Source: Protula sp. h YS-2021 (lineage: Eukaryota > Annelida > Polychaeta > Sabellida > Serpulidae). Taken from it: DNA of 64,000 bases. The position numbers and the translations under genes are program-made. This document shows positions 40,319-51,000 of this stretch, piece after piece (position 1 is the stretch's first letter; the number at the start of each line of letters is the position of its first letter). The DNA lies in contig OX457029.1 in the NCBI GenBank assembly GCA_949752745.1, positions 13,146,039 to 13,210,038 of the forward strand, in the 5' to 3' direction. Under the pieces are notes generated by a model, which worked only from the letters and a program-made list of their open reading frames with translations, did not search any database and was not told the DNA's origin.

Positions 40319-41460
40319 CTAGATATTTACAACGCTTGCATTAATTAGTTCAATTTTAAATAGAAAAACAAATAAAAAATAACTATAAATAGCTGCTGCA
40401 TTTAATAACCTGTATTTTGGTTCCAAATTTTCCCTATGGATCAGATCACAGTAAAAGAGATCAGGCTGTTCATGCCGGTAATAACAGAGTTCTAGACTGA
40501 GAAAAAAGTGCGGAATTCGTCCGTGCGTCACAAATTTTTGCACTATCTTGTATATAGTCATTGCCCAGTACACACGGTCAAGCCCTTTTATGCGACGCGT
40601 GAAGAGCTGGGTCATGTAAAGCACACCAGTCTTCAGCATATACGAGGTCAAGAAATCTTCCACATCATATTTTGATAAATCCCTCACTATCGCAGCAAGG
40701 ATTGTAGTGTTTCTCATGGCTTTGACCAATCGGTAACCTTGAATGACTGGTAAAGGAAGAGACTTGATAATGCTGTTTTCAACTTCTGAGAAGCCAATTT
40801 GTGATTTTTCTTCTCTCTCGGTATCGAGGAAAAGAATCTAGGATTACGTGGTGCAAACGGGTGCTGCACGGTAAGAGGCAAATTGGCAAGTTTGGCACAA
40901 CGCACAAAATCGATAGATATTTTCATGTCTAGGTATATGCATCCTCGCCATACTAGAGTTAGGCATGGGAACTTAGCCTTGGATTTCAAGCAGCATCCTT
41001 CAATGAGGGAAAGATTGGTTCGGCGGCATAACTCATCGCCGTATTTTACTACAATCGTCTTAAAAACCTGGTGAATGCGAGCGTGTAACTTATCTCTGCT
41101 CAGGTTATTCGCACTTGAGACTGCTTGGCTTTGCTTACCATTGTTACTGTTCTTAGCGCAGTAGATACTTGAATTTCAAACATTTCTTCAATATTCTCGC
41201 AAATGAGGAGAAAGTCATATTCATCGGGCATATAACAGCGTGTGTCTTCATTAGAACTTCCAACCAAAACTGATTTGAGTTTGAGGATAGTGTCTAACTT
41301 GCACATTGAGGAACACACAATTTTCATAAAATTGATCACTGCATTGTAAACATGCTTTGTCTCGTTGTGAAACAAAAACTCAGTTCTCTCTATTAGCCTA
41401 CAATATTCCGTTTTTGCTTTTGCGACATTTTCATACGTTAGATTGTCATTTTCGCCATAA
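40319..41460 (-). pseudogene. Mab-21/cGAS-like nucleotidyltransferase, frame-broken
   Basis: Family members transfer nucleotides, some sensing nucleic acid and making cyclic dinucleotides (cGAS, cGLRs). Reverse-strand segments in order: ENDNLTYENVAKAKTEYCRL, then the signature LVGSSNEDTRCYMPDEYDFL (GS plus E-x-D metal-binding pair), then in a second frame RTNLSLIEGCCLKSK, LVWRGCIYLDMKISIDFV (third acidic position) and then, after an indel in an A-rich run near 40810, EKSQIGFSEVENSIIKSLPL, VIQGYRLVKAMRN and VEDFLTSYMLKTGVLY, the Mab-21 C-terminal helices. So the core fold is complete but needs two frame changes (near 41115 and 40810). The start is missing, since upstream DNA is the 41.4-42.8 kb array. 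A splice explanation is unlikely because frames overlap with no GT/AG intron evident. Identification is firm, function lost or assembly error. Confidence 0.8.
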
Positions 41461-42800
41461 GGCCATAAGGTCGGAGAACATAAAGTACCCGGCCATAATG
41501 CCCCTGCCATAAGGTCCCCAAATAAATTTAGGGCCAAAACGTCAACTAGGCAAAAAACCGTATGATAACTTATATCAATGCTTTACTAAGCTTTACACCG
41601 ACCATAAGGTCTGCATTAAATTTAGGTCCGGAACTTGCCCGACTACAAATTTGGCGTAATGGAATTCAGGACAAAAGTCCCAGTCATAAGTTCCCTAAAT
41701 GAATTGTGGACCAAAACGTCCCCTAAACTGAAAGGCGTATAATAACCTAAATTAACGCTTTATTAGGCTTTGCCCTGGCCATAAAATACCCGGCCATTAG
41801 GTCTCCAAAGAAAATTACGGCCAAAAAGTCTTCAAAGCAAAATTGTCCTGGAATACGTGGCAATACGTTTCCGGTCATAATGTTGCCAAATGTGTTTAGG
41901 CTAAAAACATCCCAAAGCAAAAAAGTAAATTAATGCTTTATTAAAGTTTACACCGCTAATAATGTCCCCTACATAAGTTCATCAAACTAATTTAGGACCA
42001 AAATCTACTCAAAGCAAATAAAGGTAGGATAACCTAAATTAATACTTTATTATGCTTTACCTTGGCCATAAAGTACCCGATAATAAGGTCCTGAAATGAA
42101 TTTAAGGCCAAAACGTCCCCAAAACTCTTTATTTAACCTAATCCTGCCATAAGGCACCTGGTTATAATGTTCTCGGGCTTAAGGTTCCCTGTTATACGGT
42201 TTCCAAACCAATTCAGGGTTAAAAAGTCCCCAAAGCAAAGTTCTGCCGTGCAATCCAGGACAAAATTTCTCCTGCCATACGGTCTCTGGACATAACGTCT
42301 CCGGCCATAAAGCGCCCGACCAGAATTTCATCATATATATTTTGGGCCCAAACGTCCCTAGGGCTAATAACGTATAATAACATAAATTAATGTTTTAGTA
42401 AGCTTTACTCCGGCTGTAAAGTATCTGGTCATAAAGCCCCCGGTCATTATGTCTCTATACGAATTTAGAGCCAAAACGTCCCCAAAGCAAAATATGTCGT
42501 GGAATCAAGGAGAAAATATCCCCGGACATAAGGTATCTCGCAATAGTGCTGTTGGTTATAGAGTCCCAAATAATTTAGGGCAAATTAAAAGAAGTATGAA
42601 ACTTAAATTAACGCTTTATTAAGCTTAACCAGGTCCATAATGTCCCTGGCCATAAGGTCCAAACTGTATTTATGGCCAAATCCTCCCACAGCAAAAAACG
42701 TACGACAACCTAAATAAACGCTTTATTAAGCTTTACCCCAGCCATAACGTCCCTGGTCTTAAAGTCCCCAACTTACTTTAGGGCCAAACGTCTCCAAAAG
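41440..42800. repeat. CCATAAGGTCCCC satellite array
   Basis: CTTTATTAAGCTTTACC-type words recur at about 41579, 41756, 41934, 42043, 42390, 42610 and 42717 (spacings ~177 or multiples/parts near 108), with CGGCCATAAGGTCCCC and GGGCCAAAACGTCCCC words between. It separates a Mab-21-like remnant from a DNA polymerase remnant and truncates both. Confidence 0.85.
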
Positions 42801-42804
42801 CGAA

Positions 42805-43990
42805 ACATTTCCCGCCAAACCTACTGCTGAAAAGTAATGAGCAGAATCCAATTTATACGTGATGGGACACATATGTCTAAAATTTTAAAACACATCTGCC
42901 AACAGCAATACATCTGTTTTCAGGTAGAAGTCTTGATACTCTCCAAAGTTGTTGCAGTGGAACATTTCAAAACCCTTTATGCATGAGCATAATCCTCATC
43001 TCTTGTTTCTTCATCAGCATAGCCATAGGGATATACTCCTTTTCTCGAAAGTAGCTCTGACTTCTGACTGTCGCACACATGAACAGTCATATTCTGAAAC
43101 TTATCTTTGCTTTCAGCCGCTAAGATGGTTACTGATTTCTGCAAAAATGCTCCCATGAATTGGTCGGAGTCGATGAATTTCAGATTGCCCATGGTAATCG
43201 CAATGTACTTTTCCACAGTGTCGCTTGAGGGTTTTTAATTTTCTGCTATTTTGCAGAAGACAATGACTGCCATATCCTCGTAGGTTGTGGAATAGAACAT
43301 GGATGATGACTGATTCCCACTTTCTTTTCTGATTCTTTCTTTGAACCTTTCTTTGATCGTTTGATTTCGCACACGATCCACTACCATCAACTCGTGGCAA
43401 ATGTAGCAACGAGTAGCTTGAGTTTCTTATCCTCAGCAGTCAATTCAATGGATTTTGGGTTGGTCAGTAGATCCACAATGTGATCATGTTCATCCAACAT
43501 ATACTTTGGAAAATTGTGGACAGCATTGTCTCCACGGTAAAGCACAGCATCACGCTTCTCATATTCCCTGACGAGAACATCGGCAGATCTGTTGGCCTTG
43601 TGACGTTGACACTTTGTGTCGCATTTCTTTCTTTGTACAACATTCAAAGTCAGCATAAAAGACAAAGAGTGCTTTTTGTTGTTTTGCAATGGCCTTGAAT
43701 CGAATGATTGTATCTTTTAGCTCCATGCTTCATACAGATTTTAGGATGTTTGTCCAAGAGGTTTTGTCGCATAAACTTATGCAAACAATTGAAGTAGTTA
43801 AACGTTTTGCACCATGTTTCGTACAGCAGTAAGTTGATTTCAGGGTCAGTTTCATGTTGGATCATGCAGCTTATCTGAATGGGTACCACAACCCCATTTT
43901 CCCAGCCGAAGATATTGATGGCAATGTTGTTCTTCTTCTCAAATTTAGGAATATGTTTCTCATGTCTCAAGCAAATGTTTCCCTTCATAG
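42805..43990 (-). pseudogene. Polinton/Maverick-like protein-primed DNA polymerase B, broken
   Basis: Reverse-strand segments in order: HIPKFEKKNNIAINIFGWEN (N-terminal exonuclease-side region), FMRQNLLDKHPKICMKHGA, EYEKRDAVLYRGDNAVHNFP, IHVLFHNLRGYGSHC (HNLRGYDSH motif, exonuclease II), EKYIAITMGNLKFIDSDQFM, LLSRKGVYPYGYADEE, then FGEYQDFYLKTDVLLLADVF (second part) and YKLDSAHYFSAVGLAG. These are the ordered motifs of family-B polymerases of Polintons and related protein-primed elements. At least four frame changes and internal stops. It ends at the 41.4-42.8 kb array before the polymerase palm motifs. No integrase, ATPase or capsid genes are seen nearby, so this is a fragment of a dead element. 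Confidence 0.82.
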
Positions 43991-44019
43991 TCTTCTATAC
44001 ACTATCTTTCTTTTTCGAA

Positions 44020-44295
44020 CACTATGGTGAAAAGATGGTTAAAATCGACCCAATAGTTTTGAATTTATGCTCGTTTAACATTTTGATAAATGACGTCTTT
44101 AATGGCGTCATCAGTAACGTCATCAATAAAAAATTCAAAGTCTTACTGAATACTTTTTTAAAAAACGGCTGAGATGAGTCCAGTAGTTATGAAGTTACAC
44201 TTGCTTGAAAATTTGATAAATGGTGTCATCAATGACGTCATCAGAAGAAACTTAAAATCTTGCTGAATATTTTGTCGAAAAAAATGGTTGAAATG
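44020..44295. repeat. Two-unit ~130-bp tandem repeat with TGACGTCATCA words
   Basis: GGTTAAAATCGACCCAATAGTTTTGAA...GACGTCATCA...TGCTGAATA-type order occurs twice, at ~44035 and ~44163. Confidence 0.75.
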
Positions 44296-44439
44296 CGCCG
44301 TTGAAGTTGACATGTCAGCATTATATAATATGTAGCCTTGAGGGAGGGGGTGCTCAGTTACCGGAAGGAAGTGGAGTTGTTCAGTCACCAGGGGGGGGGG
44401 TACAACAGCGTCCAGAAATGTAGTTCCCAATCTATTAAT

Positions 44440-44725
44440 ATGGTCACTAAAAAGTGGAGATTTCGTAATTAAATGATGACTAAAGGGTAAGCAAGTGGTG
44501 ATTATACGGCGTGGTAAATAGCGATTTAGTGATCATTAACAAGAAACTAAGTTTTGATCATATGGTCAGTAAATGGTTAAATTTAGTGATTAAAAGTTGA
44601 CTAAATAGTGACTAAATAGTGATAATATCGTCACTAAATGATGGAAATACATTGGTTAAATGCTGATTTTATGGTAGTTGCATAGTGATAAGGTAGTAAT
44701 TAAATGGCTATTATATAGTCACTCT
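44440..44725. repeat. Cryptic simple repeat of TAGTGACTAAA words
   Basis: Words such as AGTGATTAA, TGACTAAATAGTGA, GTCACTAAATGATGG and AGTGATAAGGTAG recur every 12-20 bases without fixed period. No other function seen. Confidence 0.6.
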
Positions 44726-45725
44726 ATCAGCGCGATTTACAGAGTTGCCTTATGGATACACAGAAGATACTGATCGACAAAAATATAGTAAACAAACAAT
44801 GTAATAACATAATGGAGACGATACCGTTGATAAATTGTGATAGCATATCAGTTAAAAGATAATAAATTGTGATAAGATAATAATTTAAAAGAGTCAGCAC
44901 ATAATGAAATATTTTGATATTTTGACCCATACTCGTATGGAAGGATTGCCTGTACTATAATTCATGGCAACTACTAAGTATATAACAAGTGATCTGAAAA
45001 TGTTTTGAAGACGGTATTATCTTATACAATGCTTTCTAAAATCATCCTTACCATTAATGATGACGCCGAAAGTGTAACTTTATACGTCATATAATCTGAA
45101 AAAGTCTAAACAGTAAAACGTCGTCGAAGTTTGCGGAACTAATCATGATATAGAAGCTATACTATGTTGGACCATGTCAGTAACATTATCAATTTAATAG
45201 TGCATAATGTACACCTAGGCAGCCACGGAAGGCTGTCAAATGCATGCATTTTTGTTGTCTACCCCAAACAGCGTTTGCGCTGAGAAAATATTTGCTATGA
45301 CGTCCTTAATATATAACAGAGTGCTGTTCGAGGGGTGGAAAGATGGTGCTACCGTTTTGGCCTTTATGGCTGGTAAATATCTCAGTCGGAAAGGTCGTAT
45401 TCTTACGAAAGCTTTTTGGTACTTTTTTGGACTTTCCAATGCTTTCTAGTATAGATTTTCTTATACTGCAATGGGATTTAATTACTGCTGCTAGTGCGAC
45501 GCTCTAATGGTTTTGAAAAACACACAAAGGGTGCATGTTATACTGCAGAGCTTTTCGCATCCATTGAGTGCACCATGGTATTTTATAACATGCACAAGTA
45601 AGTGTTTCTATTCACAGGACTATTTTAATTATAGAGAAAGGTTTCGACATTTTTTCCCATAGGTAGTTGAGAAATGGAGGTTCTGCGCCCGTCAATCATC
45701 GGGACGTCATCATGACATCATCAAT
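44726..45725. other. Gene-free stretch
   Basis: A small forward ORF at 45240-45449 has no recognisable motif. Nothing else supported. Confidence 0.5.
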
Positions 45726-45965
45726 TAAGCCCCACCCGTCCCCTAGGAAATAGTGTGTGAGACACTCCTAGAAATAGTCGTCAGACCCCGTAACACATAG
45801 TCGTCAGATCCCCCGTGGGACATACTATGTCAGACCCAAATTTAGTAGTTGAGTTGGGTGTTCTACGACACCTGCTCTTCCTTCCCCCCAGGATATAGTT
45901 GTCAGGTCCCCCTAGCACATAGTTGTCAGACCCCCCTAGGAGAAAGTGTGTCAGACGCCCTAGAT
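45726..45965. repeat. Minisatellite of GTCAGACCCCCTAG words
   Basis: ATAGT.GTCAGAYCCCC..TAG-type units of ~30-40 bp, six or more, degenerate. Confidence 0.7.
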
Positions 45966-46300
45966 ATTTTTCCTTTTTTTGAAACCCCTCGGGATGGGAA
46001 AATTTTGTGAATTTTGCATATTTACACGTTTCAGACGATTCTGAACATTTTTGTTTTTTTTTACCCCCTCGGTGGGGAAATTTTGTGATTTATGCATATT
46101 TACACGTTTCAGACGATTCTCAAAATTTTTTGGTTTTTGACTACACCCTAACCCCTCGGTGGAAAAATTTTGTGTTTTTTTTTTCATATTTATCCATTTT
46201 AGACGATTCTGAACATTTTTGGGTTTCGACATTCCCCGCCGGTAGGAAAAATTTTGTGATTTTTGCATATTTATCCATTTCAGACGATTCTGAACATTTT
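45966..46300 (+). repeat. ~90-bp tandem repeat abutting DIRS-like gag
   Basis: CCCCTCGG..GGGAAAATTTTGTG followed by ATATTTACACGTTTCAGACGATTCTGAACA recurs four times (about 45985, 46065, 46150, 46235). The last unit runs into the ATG of the gag-like ORF at 46299. Confidence 0.85.
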
Positions 46301-47160
46301 GATGGATCTGTCTGACAGCTGCTCGGCGACGGAAAGCCCTGATTCAAGTAGCGGAATAATGGACATCTTCGCCGACGATTCATCGCAAGGTACAATTCCC
46401 ACCTGTGTGGTAAATGCTGCCGAGTTCGATCTCCCCATTGGAGCTAGTGTGTCCAGTTCACTAAAAGAAAAAAGAAAAAACAGGGGCTTCATCGAGCTCA
46501 TGTCACTGCTGTTCCCTGATTATCAGCAGAACCTAACGGGCAGAGAACCGGGACCCCACAAACCACGAAAGAAGTCCCTGGCAAACATTGATCAATGGAC
46601 AAACGCCATGCATATTTATGCCGCTGTTTACCTCGAAGGGCATCCCATGGAAACCGCACAGCTTCTCACTTACATTTCGTTTGTGAGGAGCATAGCCGCT
46701 AAAAAGAATACGTACGGCTTGAGGGCGTATGACGGAACATTTTGTCGAGCGAGAGTGTCATCGCCGATTCCCTGGACAAGCCCCTTATTAACCAATACAT
46801 AGGGGCTCTATTTTGGTCTTTTCGTTCCCTATTTCCACCAACGCGCAGTGCATTTTCCCTCAATAGGAAAGCCTCCAACGCATCAGTTTCCCCGCGGATT
46901 ATGCTTCCATTTCAACACCAGCACCTGCCAAACTCCAAACTGCCACTACAGCCACAGGTGTCCAAATTGCAACAGCCAGCACCAAACAACAGAGATAATC
47001 AGCCCAAGGCCCAACTAACACCAGCACCAGTTCGGCATAGTAAGCTTTGCGATATAAACATTGCACTGTTGGATAGATTATTACACTACAAGAAAAAAAT
47101 CATTATAATGGGTCTTACCCGGGGTTTTATGCTGCAATGTAAAAACGCTTAGATCCGAAC
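46299..47160 (+). pseudogene. DIRS-like gag region
   Basis: Opens MDLSDSCSATESPDSSSGIM (acidic, Ser-rich), then GFIELMSLLFPDYQQ, IDQWTNAMHIYAAVYLEGHP and LLTYISFVRSIAAKKNTYGL RAYD, the conserved core of DIRS ORF1. A frameshift near 46750 moves the rest (SVIADSLDKPLINQY and a Gln/Pro-rich tail) to another frame. Confidence 0.75.
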
Positions 47161-48000
47161 ACAGACTGGAAACCACAAATCTGCGGAAACGAACCCGGAT
47201 CCGGTGAACGAAAAGCTACAAAAAGGGCTCCGCCTAGGACGTATCGCAGGTCCCTATGAAGAACCACTTTTTAAAGTTTTCCATGTTTCGCCAATAGGAC
47301 TTGTTCCCAAAAAAAGAACCGTTAAAGTTTCGCCTTATCCACTATTTAAGTTTTCCAAAGAATAAAAACAGTGTGAACGCACAAATTCATGTGCACTGTA
47401 TCTTATCAGTCATTGGACGACGCATTGAACCTGATTGTGAATATCGGACTTGGCTGTCTCATCGCAAAGGCCGATATACAGAATGCTTTCCATATTTTAC
47501 CGTCGCATCCCGAAGATTACCACCTTCTCGGTTTTAAATGAGACAACAAGTACTACTTCGATAAACATGTCATAATGGGTGCCTCCCCTTCGTGTCAGGG
47601 GCTGAGCAAAGCGTTGGAGTGGATAGTGCAAAATAATTTCAATGTCAGATCATTTTCCCACATTCTGGATGATTTTATTTTCTTCTCACCACCTGCATCT
47701 CCCAAATGCTTTGAAGCTCTTTAAACATTCTTATCGCTGTGTGACAATTTAAACATCCCGATCAACACCGAAAAAACTGTCCTACCCAACACAACTGTTA
47801 CTCTCAATGGTATTGAAGTCGATAAGTCATTAATGCTGGCACACCTCCCAGATGATTAGCTGCAAAAAGGGAGAGGTCTGATTGCCGCCCTGGCTCAAAA
47901 TAGGAAGGCGAGACTTCACGAAAAAGAGTCAGCGCTTGGTTTTCTCAACTTCTGCTGCCACGTAATAAAGCCAGGTCGGGCTCTTCTGCACCCTCTCTAT
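47090..48000 (+). pseudogene. DIRS-like reverse transcriptase
   Basis: KLQKGLRLGRIAGPYEEPLF, VSPIGLVPKKE, then LIAKADIQNAFHILPSHPED, KHVIMGASPSCQGLSKALEW, SHILDDFIFFSPP (catalytic DD within LDDF) and LNGIEVDKSLM, the order typical of DIRS RT. In-frame stops follow LLGFK, CFEAL and HLPDD, and there is at least one frame change. Not functional. Confidence 0.88.
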
Positions 48001-48119
48001 CGCCTGGTTGTCGGGGTAACCAAACCGTGCGTCTCACAGAGAGCGCCAGGAAAGATTTAAGAGCATGGGTGCGGTTTTTCGACCAATTCAATAGATTATC
48101 AGTCATCCACCAATATTGG

Positions 48120-48590
48120 ATCAGTTTTGACACCATACGGCTATACACATACGGCGAAATCTACAGGATTTGGCGTGGTCCTCGATAACCGGTGGTGTGC
48201 TTATCCCTGGTCCCACACAGAGGATTACCACATCACACTGCTAGAGCTGTACCCCATAGTACTATCACTGATCCTGTGGTTAGAGCAGTTTCGCGATAAA
48301 CAGCTCCTGTACCTTTGCGATAATGTAGCAGTGTAAATATTTTGAATTCACAGTCCTCAACGGACGGACTTATTATGTGTTTGGTACGCCAATTTGTGCT
48401 ATGCTGTTTGAAGTACAATATAGTGTTCCGTTTAAAACACATAGCGGGGTTGCAGAATAAGTTACCGGATGTCTTATCACATCTTCAGTTTCAGAGAGCA
48501 CGGGAATTGAATCCGGACCTTGCCCCACATCCAGAAGTACTTCCGCATCAGTGGGAAGTCTCACAGTTGTTGCAAAACAGCTTATAAAAA
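48120..48590 (+). pseudogene. DIRS-like RNase H region
   Basis: STGFGVVLDNRWCAYPWSHT, HITLLELYPIVLSLILWLEQ and LLYLCDNVAV (stop), then LIMCLVRQFVLCCLKYNIVF and HIAGLQNKLPDVLSHLQ. 'ELYPI', 'CDN.AV' and 'H..G..N...D.LS' are RNase H hallmarks in this class. A frameshift and stops fall near 48336. Confidence 0.85.
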
Positions 48591-49440
48591 GTCTTTACAC
48601 AGCAAATCTCAAAGATTGTACAAAAGAAACATTGGTAAATATAAAGCGTTTATGAAAATGTACTTTAGAAAACAAGTTCCTTTCCCCATCCAAACAAGGT
48701 GTGTGCTTATGTTCATCGCTTCTCTCCACAGCAAAAAGTACTCGCCCAGCTCGATATATTCCATAATAACATCTCTAAATTTCGTTCAGAAATTACCTGG
48801 AGGCGATGATTTATATTCCAGCTTCGCTGTCGCTAAAGCCCTAAAAGGCATACAAACAATCACACCAGCAATAGACTCACTCCTGTCCATTACGGTACCC
48901 ATCTTAAAAAAGCTATGCAAGGAAGTATCACAACTCTTCGGGGCCAGCTATACGACCCGTTTAGTTTCTACTCCCCTTTGCTGCCTTTCTCAGAATCGGG
49001 GAAATGACAGCTCCGTTCGGGGAAAAATTTGCTGTAATTAGCAAATCTGAGCTTTGACCGGCAAGGAAAAACGGCAGTTCTGGTCTTTTCTTCTTTCAAA
49101 CACAAACAGGAAAAATCTGACCCTTTTCAACTTCAGCTCTCGGAATCCAAAACCCTTCCGGTGATCAAGGCTTTACGGCAATACATTGAACTTCAGGGTA
49201 ACTCTCCAGGGCCCTTATTTCTTCTTAATTCATAACCAGTTCCCGAACATTTTTGTCAAAATATTGTGCAAATGTCTAGCTTTCATCGGTATGGCCCATC
49301 TTCCTTTTGACACTCACAGTTTTAGAATCGCTGCAGCAACCAATGCCATCCAGATGGGATGGTCCATAGATCAAACTAAAGTAGCGGGAAGATGGCGTTC
49401 GACCGCGCCATACATAAATACATCAGGATCAGCTCGATAA
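48590..49440 (+). pseudogene. DIRS-like tyrosine recombinase
   Basis: The N-terminal core-binding domain reads LYKRNIGKYKAFMKMYFRKQ and LMFIASLHSKKYSPSSIYSI. After frame breaks, the C-terminal catalytic part reads HLPFDTHSFRIAAATNAIQM, GWSIDQTKVAGRWRSTAPYI, with the H-x2-R box and the Tyr nucleophile (APYI). The first catalytic Arg region is in a broken frame. Not functional. Confidence 0.85.
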
Positions 49441-50084
49441 AATTGGTAAAATTCGCCAATCCAAGGTTTTTGATTGCCTAAACTATGTTCAGGCGATGTT
49501 TGTTCTTTTATGGTACATTGTCACTACATTGCACATAGACAGTCGGTTGTATATTTTAGCTTAGACAAAAATAGATTTCATGTTTGTCGTGCGGCCAGAA
49601 TGGCCTTCCAATATATTTTAAAAAATTATCCTTTTTTATTATTACTAGATTGGTTTCTTTGTTATGGACGCGTTTGGGGGAAGCATTGTGTTGTAGGATC
49701 AGCCACGAGCCCCCCACCCCCATGTGAAGGACATGCGGTGCTCAAGTGTGTTGTAGGATCAGCCACCAGTTCACCCCACCCTCCCTCCCAAAGGTATCCC
49801 ACTATTTTTTTCGTCTGTAGCGATAGCTGTGTACAGCTTGTGGTGGTTATATCGCCTACTTCGGTTTAATACTTTTATCAATTTAGGTCTACTTTATATG
49901 CATATCATCGTGTATTTTATGTGTATTTTATCGTGTATTTTATGTGTATTTTATTGTGGATCTTATTAGTATAAATAGAGCTATTTTTATAAATAAATGA
50001 AATCGTCGGAATATCCAAAGATATTCTGGTAAAACGGCAGCTTATAATTCTATTTTTGTTCCTCGCTGACTGAAAGCAAAAAAA
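49441..50084. other. 3' region of DIRS-like element and short repeats
   Basis: GTGTTGTAGGATCAGCCAC occurs twice (about 49689 and 49748). GTGTATTTTATGTGTATTTTATC-type 20-bp units repeat at 49910-49960. Terminal repeats of the DIRS-like element may lie here. Confidence 0.5.
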
Positions 50085-51000
50085 AAGTAATTTTGCAAGA
50101 GAGGCCTAACTGGAACACAATCGTGCAAAATTGGAAAGGAATCCGTTCCAAATTGTGGGAAAAGAAACATTTTAAAAATTGAAAGCCAATAAATTTAAAA
50201 ATGGCCCCATTTGGTCAATTTTTGGCGAATCGTCAAAAGCATTCACTTTTCAAGACAGACCTACTTGGAAAACAATTGTATAAAATTGGAAAGGAATTCA
50301 ATCAAAATTGTGGGAAAAGAATCATTTTGAACACAAGACGCCATAAAATTATTTAGCCAATTTTGGCGCATCGCCAAAAAAGTAAATTTTTAAGAGAGAC
50401 CTATCTAAAAAATATGGGCACAAAGTTTGAAGAAAATGTGATCAAAATTATAGGAGAACAAACCCTTTAAAAATTCGCAAAAATTAAATAAATATCCCCA
50501 TTGGAAAGGAACCAATCAAAATTGTGAGAGAAGATGCATGGCTAAAAATGTAATTGTCTATGTTACGAACATTCGTACAGAATTTAAAGAAAATCTGATC
50601 AAAATAGATACACAAGAAGCTTTTGAAATTGGCAATAACAATTTTAAATGCCCCTCATTTAGCCAGTTTTTGGCGCATCGCCAAAAAAGTAATTTTCCAA
50701 GAGAGGCCTACCTAGAGAATAATTGTACAAAATTGGAAAACAATCTGATGAAAATTGTGAGAGATGAAACATTTTGAAAATTAGACGCCAAAAAATAAAA
50801 AAAATGCCCCCCCACTATAATTGAGCCAAGTTTTGAAGGATCGCCAAAAAAAGTAATTTGTCAAGAGAAACTATCTAAACAATATTCGCACAAAATTTAA
50901 AGAAAATCTTATCAAAATAGTGGGAGAAGAAAATTAAAATTCGCAACCGAAAATGTTTAAATGCCCCACTGTTTCCAATTTTTGGCGGATCGCTTTACCG
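50085..51000 (+). repeat. 155-bp satellite family, third block, diverged
   Basis: TTTTTGGCG.ATCG.CAAAA words at about 50220, 50365, 50670, 50835 and 50985, with GGAAAGGAAT.C.ATCAAAATTGTG between, show the same core and orientation as 2610-4895 with more substitutions and deletions. About six units. No tetranucleotide tract or hairpin end found. Confidence 0.8.

Larger units (their letters stand above)
46299..49440 (+). mobile_element. DIRS/Ngaro-like tyrosine-recombinase retrotransposon, decayed
   Basis: Gag-like, reverse transcriptase, RNase H and tyrosine recombinase regions follow in this order on one strand, the order of Ngaro/PAT-type elements. Several stops and frameshifts. Such elements integrate via a recombinase rather than a DDE integrase. 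The terminal repeats are not identified. Confidence 0.85.

Noticed and set aside
45240..45449. Small forward ORF near repeats
   Set aside because: Opposite strand equally open; no motif.
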